Assembly (NCBI GenBank): GCA_947561715.1
Contig: OX387197.1
Span: 18,336,266 to 18,400,265, forward strand
Origin: Ascidia mentula
Lineage: Eukaryota > Chordata > Ascidiacea > Phlebobranchia > Ascidiidae
DNA: 64,000 bases
Direction: 5' to 3'
Part shown: in pieces, positions 14,865 through 27,204 of the stretch
How the letters are laid out: each line of letters opens with the position of its first letter
Position numbering within the stretch: the stretch's first letter is position 1
The notes under the pieces: generated by a model
Databases searched by the model: none
Seen by the model: the letters and a program-made list of their open reading frames with translations, nothing else
Told to the model about the DNA's origin: nothing
Translations under genes and position numbers: made by a program

Positions 14865-16715
14865 ACAACGTATTCGTGGCTCTGGCGAAAAGTTCGACTC
14901 TCAAGTTGCCGAGTCTGTCGACAGAGCTGTATTCCTGTATTGTGTTCCACTTGAAAGGAACCTTGGCCTGTTTGCTTTGTTCAACATTTGGAAGCGCTTT
15001 CGCTTCCTCGTTTTGTTGTTGGGGTCTGCATTGAGGATTTATAGGGTACTGTGTGTGTTCAATCACCACAGCTTGACCCTGCTTTCCCACTTCCCGTTTG
15101 TAATAAGTCACTTTGTTATTGTTGCCGACTATGCCAGTGAATTTAAAATTCATTACGCCGCAGCTGTACTTAATGTTCCTGGTTTGGATATTCTGCGTGA
15201 ATAAGTACTTTCTTTAGTAAACCTTATTTAATTTTCGCCGAATATCATTTGTATTTGAAATAAAACGTATAGATAACGACTATCTATGCTGTTGTACAAC
15301 TTTGTAGTTTTTTTATTCGCACAATTAAAGCTATGCCATATTATAAAGTAACACAGTACACATCTTCTTAGGACTTCTTGTATCTTCACATGAATATGAA
15401 GGTTGCATCAACCAAATGTTTTTTACGCAACAATTTCACGAAACCATTTTGACATCAAAACTGTGCTTGTTTTTGTGTTTTTTTATTGTTTTGTAAAATC
15501 TTTTTATTACTATTTCAGCAGTTTATGAACGTCATTGCTGTTCTCTGCAACCATGCGTTGTTCTCTGTCTCTGTTGCGTATTGTTTTACACTGTGACAGC
15601 GTGCTATCCGGTGCAGTATCGGCCTATGCAGCGTATCGAAGTTCTGCGTTTTATCGAGGCGCTAATTTGCTGCCACATGACCTACGGTTTTGCCGTTTTG
15701 TATGTCACCAATGTAAAACTTGAGTTTGAATAAATCTTTTTTGAGTCCTTTGAAGTCTTGGTTTAGTCGTTGGGTTTAGTGGAGGTGGGCAACGTAATGT
15801 AATTCAATGTGTCCCTGTACGGTTTGTTTGTCCCCTGTTCGGAATACCTGCTTTCGTCAGCCACAGAGACAAATGTGTTTGCTCAAGGGAAGGCAGCAAA
15901 TTTATTTGACCTACATTCTGCAGAAAATGTCAGATAAGGATGGTTTTTCAGCATCGGCCTGTGCTGCTGGCGCGTTAAGTTTTGCAGGAAGAGAATCGTG
16001 AACGATTGAGAGCAAGAAATTACATTGATAGTGTTTTGGGGAAATGCGGTGCCTATTGTCAATAAAGTTTTATTTGTGCAATAAACACAAAAATATATGA
16101 ATTACCTTGGATTGCACAACTTCAACCGCGCTTTCGTGCGGCTTAATTACGAATGATGTCTGGCAGGATTTTGTTTTGTGCCCTGCGCAAAGAAGCACCC
16201 GCAAAGTCTGAAAGCACAGCGCGATCACGCATGTAGAGCGTGGCCGCGTTGGAGTGATGACGAGAAGGCTTGAAACAAGTTCCTTCAGTTTGATGAAAGG
16301 ACCAGAACGTCGCAGAAAGGTTGGGTGCTGGGTCTGATTGACGAAGTGTGTTCTACAGAAAACCTGGCCTGCCTCTCGCATGCGATTAAAGTACTGTTGC
16401 TCTAAAGGGCACTAGGCACAGGGAAAGAAAGTCAAACTTACAGCACTCATGTGGTTTTTAATGTTTGTTCGATCGTGGTGCTGTTTTTCTGTGCTTAATC
16501 ATTGACGAAAATGTTTGCCAAGCAATCCGCTTGTTAAGTTTACACTCCATCATAAACAAGTTGTACCACAGACAAGCCTACATTAGAATATATTCAGTCA
16601 GACAGTGTATATGTGAATGTGGTATTAAATGAAGTGCCTGCATCATTTTTTGTAGGAAAGGCTACAAAAAGGTGCATATACACAACTAAAACTACCTTAG
16701 TCTGTTTGTGTTAAA
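14865..16715. other. Intergenic, no gene seen
   Basis: Between the CCDC142-like stop and the Nudix gene. It carries likely polyadenylation signals at 15259-15264 and near 16062. The open frames on both strands are short, start without context and resemble no protein I know. Confidence 0.5.
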
Positions 16716-18154
16716 ATGAAGATAAAAATTAACCAGATTCGGACATATGATGATGCTGGCTTTCGAAGACGAGCCGCTTGTCTGTGTTTTAAAGCAGAAT
16801 GTGAAACAGAGGTGAGTGAAATATAAAACCCAATGATGTAACTTTACCCCAGCTGACTGTTGTGTTTCAAAATAAACAGTAACATTTCATCCAGTTTAAA
16901 AGAATTCCTGTTTTAGGTCATGTTGGTCACAAGCAGTCGATTTCAAGACATGTGGGTTGTTCCTGGGGGTGGGCTTGAACCAGGAGAAAGTCCAGAGACA
17001 ACAGCTAAAAGGGAAGTGGAGGAAGAAGTAAGTTGCAAATTTTGTTTTTTGGGAAAGACTACAGACAATATACAACTTCCATCACATACACTTTAATTTT
17101 CAGCTAAAGATTTTTTTTTATTAGCATACTTAAGGTATATATCAACCTGGGCATGCATTTAACATTATGTTTAACTGTGTTATGTTTTGCAGGCTGGAGT
17201 AGTGGGAGACCTAGGACGTCTACTGGATGTGTTTGAGGTAAGTTTTCACTTCTAGATTAGCCATCTTTGTTTATTTATGTGTGCAAATTCATGGTAATTT
17301 ATGAGGTTAGATGTCACTTGCCTTGCTAAATTTTGATAACATCTATGTGAAGTCTAATGCACTTAGCAATAATCCAGACTAATTTGTTTTGTTAAATAAT
17401 GTCAAATTTGTGGATGGTATCCAAATGAAAAAAATAATCCGATATATAAAAGTTTGCTAAAAGTTTTGTATCTGATAGCGAGGCTCCCAAAGTTCAAGCT
17501 TTAGATTAACGAGGTCTGACTGCATCAAACTTCTGAATGTGTGAAGACCCACAATTTCTGTGGATCTTTGAATGCAACAAATCGTCTCTGCTTTTCTCAG
17601 AATGAAGAGAGGAAAACACGTACCTATGTTTATGTGCTCATCGTCAGAAAATTGAATGATGAATATGAAGACCGTAAGGACATTAATCGAAAAAGAAAGT
17701 GGTTTACATTGGAGGAAGCCCTCTTGAAACTGAGGGAGCACAAACCTGTTCAACAACTGTACCTGCAGAAGTTAATCTGTGACAAGGTAAAACAAAACAC
17801 ACAGTTACTAAGTAATTTATTAAATTGGTCAACTAGAAGCTATTTTCATTGCCCCAGTCCATGTTACTGTATATTTATTTGTATTTAAATGAACAGAATC
17901 ATCAGCAACTATCTGCAAATTGCAAACTTCACTGTGTACACCACAACGTCTCTAGCCTCACAGCTTCAGTTTGCCTGCCAGCTGAAGTCGCCAAGCGTGG
18001 CCAGGGTGACGAAGTTAACGACGATGTCACAAGAAATGGTATGGAAAACGCTATAAGGACTCCTTTAGCGAAAAATGCCTTTTGGAAAGACTCTGCCGTA
18101 CTTTCCCTTGGGAGCGACCCCCACATTAAACAGAAAGCAGTTAACTCCAATTAA
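16716..18154 (+). CDS. Diphosphoinositol polyphosphate phosphohydrolase (DIPP, Nudix)
   Basis: Five exons, all phase 0: 16716-16811, 16917-17027, 17193-17237, 17601-17786, 17897-18154; 231 residues. DIPPs (NUDT3, NUDT4, NUDT10/11) cleave the beta phosphate of inositol pyrophosphates such as InsP7 and also hydrolyse diadenosine polyphosphates. The N-terminus (NQIRTYDDAGFRRRAACLCF) follows the vertebrate proteins closely. The Nudix box G-x5-E-x7-REVEEE-AG-V spans the exon 2/3 junction at about residues 51-73, with its metal-binding glutamates present. Exon 4 holds the DIPP signature RTYVYVLIV and RKRKWF. After the conserved core (about residue 146) the last exon adds an 85-residue tail, longer than the roughly 30-residue tail of human DIPP1, with no domain I recognise. 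A single invertebrate gene probably corresponds to the NUDT3/4 group, so no paralogue symbol is given. Confidence 0.92.
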
Positions 18155-20702
18155 TGCGGGAACGGAGTTGCAGCTTGTGCATGGTGTGCCAACAACAGGT
18201 TTTTATTTCATCGCGCGTTATTGTTGATATTTTTCTCCTTTTTCCTGTTATTGTTTTTTCACTTACTGTTATGGATGGAAATTCAGTGTTGTCATTGTGC
18301 GTTGGAGATCAGCTATATTGATGTGGGTGTGATTCACTATTTGTCACAAGTTTTTACGGCGGGAAGGTATTAATTCAAGCACATTGCAGTTGATCTACTA
18401 CTAGTTCAATAATTTCGAAGCAAAACATTGACGCCCATATACGGACACAGCAACTTTCACGAAGTGAACAACCCCCGGGGTACTCTTGAAACATGAAAAG
18501 TGTCGTTGCCGAGAACATGCGTGTTTGATGTGTTGCTTCTCGCTTGCGTTGCGCTTGTACTCTCATTCCTCGAAACGTCAGTCGGCTGACCAATGGCACA
18601 CCTTGCTACATGTTTACTCGCTTCGACGTAAATCAACACTTTCAAAACATGCGCTCAACGGAGGGCGAAGGCAACATGTCTAATGGACCGTGAATAAATA
18701 TGTTATTCCTAGCTATGCTGGAATTCTATACCACCAAGCATCCCCATAAGTACTTTGTAGTGTAGTTATTTGCCCTTTTAACCACAAGCGTGTAAAAGTT
18801 GGCCAGCCGATCGACGCACAGTCGTACTGAGTGCGCACCCTGTCATCTCCACACCTCTAAGCTTTTTGAAATGTGTAAGTTTTCGCACCAGTGTCACACG
18901 CTTTGTTATATGCGTAGACGTTTGTGGACGGTCACTGTAGCCGCGCTTGCGATGGCGCCTGTTGCATGCTTTCCGAAATAAAATTAAACGTAATTTGCAA
19001 CCACGGAACAAAAACAGTTGGTGGTTTACTACAAGCCATGCGCATTTTACGACAGAGAAGTAAGATATATTTCACCGTAAGATTTTCGCGATTATCGTAC
19101 TTTGTGTGTGATCTGGATTGAATTCCCTCGTTTGACATGTGATGCGAGTTAGTTATCGCAGGTGGGAACCCCAATTTACTTTTTGCAAAAGTTGAAAATT
19201 CTTCACCAATGACCAAATGTTAATTTGGCGGCTCTAGACATCGATTATGTCAGCGTGGCGCCGACGAACAGTTAATTGAAATCGATTTGGGGTTGCCCCA
19301 CTTGTTTAATTAAGTAGGCCTACAGCAGTTCAGTTTACTTTCATACCATTAAAAAGTACCGCACTGTTATTAAGATGTTACATATATGTGTAGAAAAATG
19401 ATCAAGCTTACCAGCATGCGGAAGTACTTGCAGAAATAGGATACTGAAATCATGCATGCATTCAGCCATTGGCATTCCTAGTTGGTCGAAGCGGTTATGC
19501 CCTCAAGAGGGATTCTTCCCTGTTTCATGAAATATTATGTGTGGCCAAATCTGGAAAAAAATATATCTGCTGTCAAGTCGTTTTATTCTTTCGCGAGGCG
19601 ATGTTCAAAACAAAAACTTATATTTGCTTCAACCTATAGAATATTAGACCCACATCACAACTGGCCACTGCTCGCAAACAACATGCAGTGTATTACAAAC
19701 GCACCGACATTTATGGGAAATAATACAAATACAAGTTGAGACTTGAGAGGTGCATTTTGCCTATTCCACGACCGTACGGTAGAAGGTTTTGACTTAACGA
19801 GATCACGCGTTAATGACGTAGAGATTATGTAGGCATATCTGCTCACCCTTTTACTCTTGCTCTTTGAATTGAATTTGTCGTAAAATCACTTTTTAAAGTC
19901 CTGATACAGCATATACAAAAAATATAGTCACATTGCTTTGCGAAGATAATCACTTGTTAAATATTCTGATTATTGTCAGTTACGTGGACAAATTTTTAAG
20001 GCTATTATCAGTAACCCAAGTGAATGAGGCCGAAGTTGGTTAATTTTAGCTCGAGCCTAGATGGAGTTGAAATGAAATAGTTTTTCGATTACCGGGAGCA
20101 GGAGTGGATTGGGAGTAAAACAATTTCGACCCTAATTTTTGTATTTTGAAACAACTTTACTGGTAAAGACAGACTTTTAAAAATCGTCTGTTGGAGAATA
20201 TCAGCAGTAGTCAGGTTTGGCGATCGCTGGAATTTTTTTGGCACCGTCCCTGGAAGAGTGAAGTTACCGTAGTGCCAAAAATCATTGCTTGGGCCAACTG
20301 GATCAAAATATACGAAATGGTATACGTAAGTGTTTTTTTTGTAATGCAGGCATCAAACACCGCGAACGGTTTGTATTTCAAGTCGTGGGCAAGGGCAACA
20401 GGCCAAAAGGGATTGTGCTTAGATGACAACCATCTTTTTATAAGTTTTTGATTGCCCCATAACAGCATTATTCAGTAATGTATGCTGGTACGTCAATTGC
20501 CTGTCTTTGTCGCTACATTTGCTAGAAGTTGTCCTTTTATGTTATAATTTATAGATATAAAATAAACCATATTAAATGTATAATATTCATGTAGGCCTGC
20601 AAGTTGTCAGGCAAATATCGGTTAAAACCGATCTCGAGCAATTTATATAGGCCTACTCTGTCAAATCAATTTGTCTCAAGTTTTTGAATTGTTAAATAGA
20701 AA
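18155..20702. other. Intergenic, no gene seen
   Basis: About 2.5 kb between the Nudix gene and MRPL16. Short open frames occur on both strands around 18.4-19.2 kb and 19.5-20.4 kb, but none has a recognisable domain or a convincing exon structure. A possible polyadenylation signal AATAAA lies near 18693. Confidence 0.45.
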
Positions 20703-21434
20703 ATGCCTTTGCGCGGGGTATCAATTTTGCGCTTGCACCCAAACACTTGTTGGAGATACCAAACAGTAGCTACGAGAGGATGGAAACCAAGTGATTATGA
20801 TGTGGACCGACGAAAATATGATAGAAAAGAAGTGCCCAAGTCCTACAGATCCCTCCCACTTTTGCCTAAAACGCCCAATATTCCACCAAAAGAAAGAATG
20901 AGAAAGTCATATTTAGCAAGAGGCGCTTGCACTGGAGAAAAAGCTGAACTTCAACTGAAGCAATTTGGAGTAATAGCCTTGAAAGGTGGACTGTTAAAGT
21001 TCAACCATTTACACAGCATACAAAGTTCTGTGAATAAGTTCATTAAGAACAAAGACCTGCAAGCTATTTGGCGTGTTGATGCACCATATCGTGCAGTAAC
21101 AAAGCATCCATTACAAGCTGTTATGGGTGGAGGAAAAGGCAAAATTGATTACTATGTAACACCGGTGAAAGCCAGACAAGTTATCTTTGAACTTGGTGGT
21201 AGAGCAGAATTTTCTTTTGTTTACCCATTACTTCAACACTTAGCACTTCGTATGCCATTCCCAGCAATGGCTGTTGAGTATGAAATGCTGAAGTCCATGT
21301 ATGAAGAGGAGCAACGCATTGAAGATGACAATGAGAACTTTTTTACATTTCGTGAATTGGTGACTAAAAACATGCAAGGGATTAAGGCGTATGTCACAAA
21401 AAATGATTTCAAATACTTTGGAAAGATGAGATAA
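20703..21434 (+). CDS. MRPL16: Mitochondrial ribosomal protein L16
   Basis: Intronless frame of 243 residues ending TGA. It encodes the mitochondrial version of large-subunit protein uL16, which sits next to the peptidyl-transferase centre and the A-site tRNA. The uL16 fold is visible from about residue 80: FGVIALKGGLLKFNH, then WRVDAPYRAVTKHPLQAVMGGGKGKIDYYVTPVKARQVIFELGG, read in pieces. The G-rich GGGKGKIDYYV segment matches the GKGK loop of bacterial L16. A basic N-terminal extension with few acidic residues fits a mitochondrial targeting sequence. The ATG is preceded within a few bases by a possible acceptor (TTGTTAAATAG), consistent with spliced-leader addition. TMEM231 follows 209 bp after the stop on the same strand. 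Confidence 0.93.
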   Translation: MPLRGVSILRLHPNTCWRYQTVATRGWKPSDYDVDRRKYDRKEVPKSYRSLPLLPKTPNIPPKERMRKSYLARGACTGEKAELQLKQFGVIALKGGLLKFNHLHSIQSSVNKFIKNKDLQAIWRVDAPYRAVTKHPLQAVMGGGKGKIDYYVTPVKARQVIFELGGRAEFSFVYPLLQHLALRMPFPAMAVEYEMLKSMYEEEQRIEDDNENFFTFRELVTKNMQGIKAYVTKNDFKYFGKMR

Positions 21435-21643
21435 TGGTAGTAGATAACAACTATTTGTCTTTGGCATGATTTCGATTATTTTTTTAGCTGTATTTGCATC
21501 TTGCGACCCAAAGTGGGCATGTGGTTGTAATTGCCAATATTCATTTTCAGCCATTTTTTCTGATAATTGCAAATATTTGTGTTGTTTTAACTCATTTTTT
21601 TTTCAATTCAGGCAATTATACAAATTTTCGTAAAAACCATAAG

Positions 21644-22570
21644 ATGACTGTACTTGAGATCTACTCCCATCCTATTGTCAGTCGTTACAAGTCCAGCTTA
21701 TGTACAAAAGCAACTCTGTTTATACTTGTAACCTTAGTGCTGACATTTATACCTCCTTTACTGATTGCCTATAGAAGTCAAGGATTCTGGATTACAACGA
21801 ACACATACACAGAGCAACCTGATATAAAGTTCAAAAAGCAAGCACTAGTTATTCTTGACACTCAGCAGCCTGGAGAATTTCTTGCTTGGAGCACTTACTC
21901 CAACTTTAACTCATTGCTGCAGAGCAATTTAAGGATTCCTATGGTCCAATCAACTGAAACTGATGTAAACGGCGATGGAAAATTTGACCAACTAAATTTT
22001 ACCATTCAGTTTCCACTCTCAGCCACAGAAGCTGTAACTTCCATTCAAATGCTACTGATATTTGATTTTAAACTCTATCGCATGTCTACTTTTCAAATGG
22101 AAAGTCTGGCTTACATCACCCATTCATGTTTGACTCCAGGTGCCCTTTTCACATCTTCTGGGGACTTACGTATGTATCAGAAAACTCCACTTAGACACAG
22201 AGGCACTGATACCAGGTTTAACTCCAACATTATCAACTCCACAAGTGTATTTGCTACTGATTATGACCTGACAACTATACTTGGGGGCTACGCACAGCGC
22301 AACATTACAACAGTATATGCTCCTAGCTATCCAGTGTGGAAATCAGGGCGTGGAGCAACACAACCATTTAAAATTGAAATTATTATTACTTACCCAACAG
22401 AGACCATTACCTACACACCGGGTTTTTGGGAACTAATTAAGTGGGGCTGGATTCAATATGTCACAATTTTGCTTCTCTTTCTCTGGGTGTTCAAGAAAAT
22501 TAATGTTGCTATTTTTAGCAGTCAGGTATTTCAGACAATAATTGAAAAGCCAAAATTAAAGCAACAATAA
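21644..22570 (+). CDS. TMEM231: Transmembrane protein 231 (ciliary transition zone)
   Basis: Intronless, 308 residues (human TMEM231 about 316). TMEM231 belongs to the MKS/B9 complex at the ciliary transition zone and helps gate membrane proteins into cilia. The N-terminal YSHPIVSRYKSSLCTKATLF leads into a first membrane helix (about residues 22-44). A long lumenal domain follows, with the family pattern of PGEFLAWSTYSNFN and DGKFDQLNF, then a second helix near residues 265-290 (WIQYVTILLLFLWVF) and a short cytosolic end. ATG 21644 is chosen because a pyrimidine-rich acceptor (TTTTTTTTTCAATTCAG, ending 21612) lies just upstream and residues before it match nothing. AATAAA at 22566-22571 overlaps the stop codon; a second is at 22760-22765. 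Confidence 0.92.
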   Translation: MTVLEIYSHPIVSRYKSSLCTKATLFILVTLVLTFIPPLLIAYRSQGFWITTNTYTEQPDIKFKKQALVILDTQQPGEFLAWSTYSNFNSLLQSNLRIPMVQSTETDVNGDGKFDQLNFTIQFPLSATEAVTSIQMLLIFDFKLYRMSTFQMESLAYITHSCLTPGALFTSSGDLRMYQKTPLRHRGTDTRFNSNIINSTSVFATDYDLTTILGGYAQRNITTVYAPSYPVWKSGRGATQPFKIEIIITYPTETITYTPGFWELIKWGWIQYVTILLLFLWVFKKINVAIFSSQVFQTIIEKPKLKQQ

Positions 22571-23979
22571 ACTTGCACTACTACATGTACAATTTTTTTG
22601 CAGAGTACTCTATTTTTATAGTATTGTTTTATAGTTTTGAATGTGTGTTATTTTGCTGTTCAGCGGGCATGATATTTGTTATCAGGCTTTATGTAGTTTT
22701 GTACAGGTAAATTCGTTGTATTTTTGTAGTTTCATATATTTATGCATTTGCTTTATGGCAATAAACTTCAATATAACATGGAAATGTTGGGACACTTTCC
22801 TGAAAAAAAATCATACTTGTAGTTATTGCAACTGTGTGAATATCTATTTGTGACTGCACCAACATCAGTATGAGTTATTAGAAAGATGAACTATGCATTT
22901 ACATAAGGTGTCGAGGATCTATTGCATGTCTAAAATTGCAAGCATATACTGTAAATTAGGTCGTGGCAAGAACAGAAATGTAGTGAATGTTTGGTGAACC
23001 ACTTTTATCTGATAATTTAGTGTTCTACTTTGAAGGTTTAAAAAGTTTTTTAACAGTCGTTCGCTGGTTATATCGTATGGGGCGAAATCTCAAAAGTTTG
23101 CGGATGCTGTTCAATCCTAGGGCTATGAGTTTTGGTTAGTGCTCGGTAGATGGGGAAAATACTACACAGGGTCACAAAGTTTTCGCAAAACTGGATCCAC
23201 ATATAAGTTTGTATAAAATTAAAGTCTGTGCGAATTTAAATTGTAAGGCGTAAACCTGTTATTTTTTGGTTGTATAAAAGAATTGAAATACTACACTAAA
23301 TTACACCGTTAACATTCACACGTGGATCGAGTTTGCAGGAAACTTTGTGACCCGGTCACCCGGTATAATAGTATCTTCTGGTGTGGTAGGTGGCCGTTGA
23401 CACCTGCGGTTAAAAGCACACCGGCGTGTGCATGCATGACTGAAAACCACTGATCTCTACTAAATCAGTGGTGAAAACCGGTTTATTTGAGTTTCTATGT
23501 TTACAAACCTTGTAACTCGTGTGTTGTGGTGCTAATAATATTTTGCATGTATTGTATTCATTAAAAATAAAAAAAAAAAAACACTGGTCGAGCAATTAAA
23601 AAATTTATGACGCAGTGGTGTCGTTAATATTTTTCTGTGGTATATCATAGCATATGAGGAGTTTCATAACATAGGACGTAAAACAACACGAAAAAGCCGC
23701 ATCGAAAAAGCAATCCAACTGTAACCAGTAATGCGAAGCGGCATTTGCGTTGAGCAAATACAAGCTACAGCTACACCCCCTAGTCGCGACCTTGTGAATG
23801 GCTGGAAGAGAATAGTTGGAGGCGTGTGCGTATCAAGCTATCGTGTGTCACATTGTAATGCTGCTGGAAAGATATGTGGTGGAAGTATACTGTTGTATAG
23901 TAAATAAATGCCAGTTTTTATGTTACCTACTCAGAACTTTTAAGTATTTATTGTCAGTAATTTGTCATATTGATTGAAA
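22571..23979. other. Intergenic between TMEM231 and the sideroflexin gene
   Basis: Contains the TMEM231 3' end (AATAAA at 22760-22765) and presumably the sideroflexin promoter. No reading frame or repeat structure is recognised. Confidence 0.5.
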
Positions 23980-26900
23980 ATGTCAGACGATCTATCAAAA
24001 TCTCTGTCACAAATTGATTTGACCAAGCCCAGGTGGAGCCAACAAACATATGGTGGGAGGGCCAAACACTTTTTTACAGGTAACATGTTGAACTTTAGTG
24101 ATAAATATAAAAAAGCAAATATCAATTTGGCAGTTAGCCTACTATGTTTATTTGAGTTTGGCTGCATTTGAAAATTAAATAGCTTTAGTAACAACAAATA
24201 ATGGTAAATGAATAAATGTTAAAAGTTGCAATAATAACTTGCATTAATCTGTACATTATATTTGCCAATTTCCTTTTCAGTTACCAACCCCTTAAATGTT
24301 TTGTTATCCAACAAAGATTTGGAAAATGCAAAGCAACTTGTTTTAAAATCACGGTTAGTATCGTAAAAAAAACTTTCTTTTGAGTACAGTTTTCCCAAAT
24401 TTTAAAATTTTAAGTGAAGGGACCCCTTTGCCACTCGGGACAACTGCAGAAGACCTATGGAAAGCAAAATATAGATATGATAGTGCTTATCATCCTGACA
24501 CCAAAGAAAAGATGTTCATTCTGGGCAGAATGTCAGCTCAAGTCCCTATGAACATGTCGATCACAGGATGTTTATTAACATTTTACAAGTAGGTCGTGGT
24601 TATAGTTTGCATTAATTTTCATTATAAAACCTCAATCATGTTGATCTCTTTTATGAAGGACTGCACCTGCTGTTATATTTTGGCAGTGGGCCAATCAGAC
24701 TTTTAATGCCATAGTCAATTACACAAACAGAAGTGGGGATGCTCCAATATCAACACAGTATGTTGCATTTTTATATCGCGTTTGTTAAGTAAATATTTTT
24801 CCAACTTGTAAATTGTAAAGTAACAAACGAATTTTATATTGTCTCTACACACATTGCATACTTCATATACCAAGTGTGCTTTTTGCAGGAGGCTGTTGAC
24901 TTCATATACATTTGCTACCGGAGGTGCTGTTGCCACTGCACTATACCTCAATTCATTGACAAAGGTATGGATAGTGTAGATAAGGTTTTCTCAACTCGTT
25001 TGAGTCCTTGGATCACCAGGCCAAACATTGTGGACCTCCATAGGCTAAATTGAATATTTATAGAGGGACAAAACTTTCATAATAAATCAAAACCCAGTTG
25101 ACCACCCATGGATCTTGATTTAGTGTGATCGGTATTTTTTCCTTATTTGTGTGCATTTGTCTACGTGAAAAAAGAAGAATTTAAACGACAAATCAATGCA
25201 CAGTTGGCGGATTTCAATTTTTTTCTCGTCAAACAGTTTATCAAAAATCAAGATATTTATAGTGCCCAATATATTACAACAGACCCTACCGTCTTTGGTG
25301 GGACGTTACGTTCCCTTTGCTGCAGTGGCCGCTGCGAACTGCATCAACATACCCATGATGAGAAGCCGGTAAGTAACCGCGTTTATTATTATTTAGACGT
25401 CGTGTGGACTGTAATAAATAACGATGCGTTTGTTTCCGCTTCTTGCTTGCTCTTTCAACACGTTTTCGTGATGGAGGTTTTGTGTTACACCATGATATGA
25501 ACCAAAGATTTATTTCCTGGAAATTTGTTATCTGAATCTGTTTATCTGAAAGAATTTGTTATCGATAACCACCTAAGGTTCAAAGCCGTTCGGTTCTCGT
25601 CAGTTCACTGCACATGTTTACGGCGTAATTAGACGGCTATCACGACGTGAAAAATAAAATTATCAAATTATCGAATATTAAAGTGGAGTGTAATGATTAA
25701 AATTACATGTTCAATAAACTGGGATTATTCCAACAGAGCAAAAAAAAAGACATCCGATATGACCAATTGACACCAAGTTTATGATATTTATCGCAAACGT
25801 GTGATTGGCGTAAAACATGTCTGATATGAAACCGCAATTTTAGTATCAATACCTGATAAAGTCTCGCTGAATGGCAGATGAAACGTCGTAAAAATACAGC
25901 ACGTATATTTTATGCCAGAAGAGCAGTACGTTTTAATTTGGAAAACATGTCGTAAATTGTTCTTGCACAGGGAGTTGTCGGAAGGCATTCCGGTGGTGAG
26001 TGAAAGTGGGGAGAGACTCGGATCTTCGAAGAAAGCGGCTCGAACCGCGATTGTTCAAGTTATCGTCTCGCGGATTGGGATGGCCTTACCTGGAATGGGT
26101 ATGCGTTACTAATGTACTTTCAGTGAATATGCGGTCGAGTCCACATTAAATCCAAATTTTTGTATCGATCGTAGAAACGACCTGTGACGCTACAAATAGC
26201 AGTTTCTGTTTTGCCAATCTAGTATATAAGCATGCTGCATTTAAGATTTTGCTCCACAGTATTGTGTATCCAAAATCTATGTTGTGTACTGGTTGCAGGT
26301 TGGTCGAACCTATAAACGTATGTTTTTTTATTTCAGCCATTCCACCCATCATCATGAACCGGTTGGTGAAAGGGAAGTTTCTTAAGGTTTGTGCCATGAA
26401 CTCACATAACGTATTTGGTGTTGTACTGAAATGATAAATTCTTTGCGCAGAAATATCCATTCATGAACGCCCCCATCCAAGTACTTCTGGTTGGATTCAC
26501 GTAAGTAATTACAACAAACAAAGTAACCGAGTTTCTTAAAACTTTGACCAAGAATCTCTCTGTGGTCCTAGAAGTTAAAATGTCATTTTTTGTAATTGAT
26601 TTTACTACAAAAATGATGACATAAAAATGGATCAAGATGACGCTGTATTCAGTGTTTGAAAGTTGTTTTTGTAAATTATTTTAATTTTTTTACAGACTTT
26701 CTTTCGCCACACCGCTTTGTTGTGCGTTATTTCCTCAAATGAGGTAAATATGTTTTTATTTGTTTATGTAGTAGTGTCTTGGGTGCAAAATATTTGGAGT
26801 TGATAACTTTGAAAATGAAAGCCAAAGCTAAAATGCTGTTAATCATTATAGTAAACGTTTCGAACACTAACTGGGTTCATCATCAGTACTACAATGAGCG

Positions 26901-27204
26901 CATGCAAGAAAAGCGTCGGGGTAATAAATGAGCATGCGCTCATTGTAGTACTGATGATGAACCCAGTTAGTGTTCGAAACGTTTACTATAATGATTAACA
27001 GCATTTTAGCTTTGGCTTTCATTTTCAAAAATATTAGTGTCTTTACCAACAGATTTCTTTCGGCAATTTTTGGTGGTATAACTGTCTATCCTTTTATGTC
27101 CATACAGTTCGCTTGCCGTTACGTCGTTGGAAAAAGATCTTCAGGATGAAATTACAGCGAAATGTCCGGAGGTCAAAAGGGTGTATTTTAACAAAGGACT
27201 GTAA
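23980..27204 (+). CDS. Sideroflexin (SFXN1/2/3-like mitochondrial serine transporter)
   Basis: Eleven exons fit in phase: 23980-24079, 24281-24353, 24415-24588, 24659-24757, 24889-24964, 25283-25368, 25971-26098, 26337-26386, 26451-26500, 26696-26743, 27108-27204; 326 residues (human SFXN1 has 322). Sideroflexins are inner mitochondrial membrane proteins; SFXN1 and SFXN3 import serine for one-carbon metabolism. Diagnostic stretches include [70 protein letters not shown] and the terminal KRVYFNKGL, which is the exact family ending. Several hydrophobic helices are visible. Orthology to one vertebrate paralogue cannot be settled by eye. The intron 26744-27107 contains a perfect inverted repeat. 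AATAAA at 27450-27455 is a likely polyadenylation signal. Confidence 0.93.
26808..27029. repeat. Perfect 98-bp inverted repeat with hammerhead-like core
   Basis: Arms 26808-26905 and 26932-27029 are exact reverse complements by eye, separated by 26 bp, inside the last intron of the sideroflexin gene. The right arm contains CTGATGA, a 4-bp stem GAAC/GTTC and then GAAAC (about 26950-26980), the layout of a hammerhead ribozyme core with one extra base after CTGATGA. Penelope-like elements are known to carry hammerhead motifs in their terminal repeats. A related single arm is at about 45239-45332. Perfect arm identity suggests a recent insertion or ongoing arm conversion. Confidence 0.85.

Noticed and set aside
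14737..15204. 155-codon plus-strand frame and its antisense overlap
   Set aside because: Its first part is the wrong frame of the last CCDC142-like exon, and the remainder is 3'-UTR without recognisable protein features.
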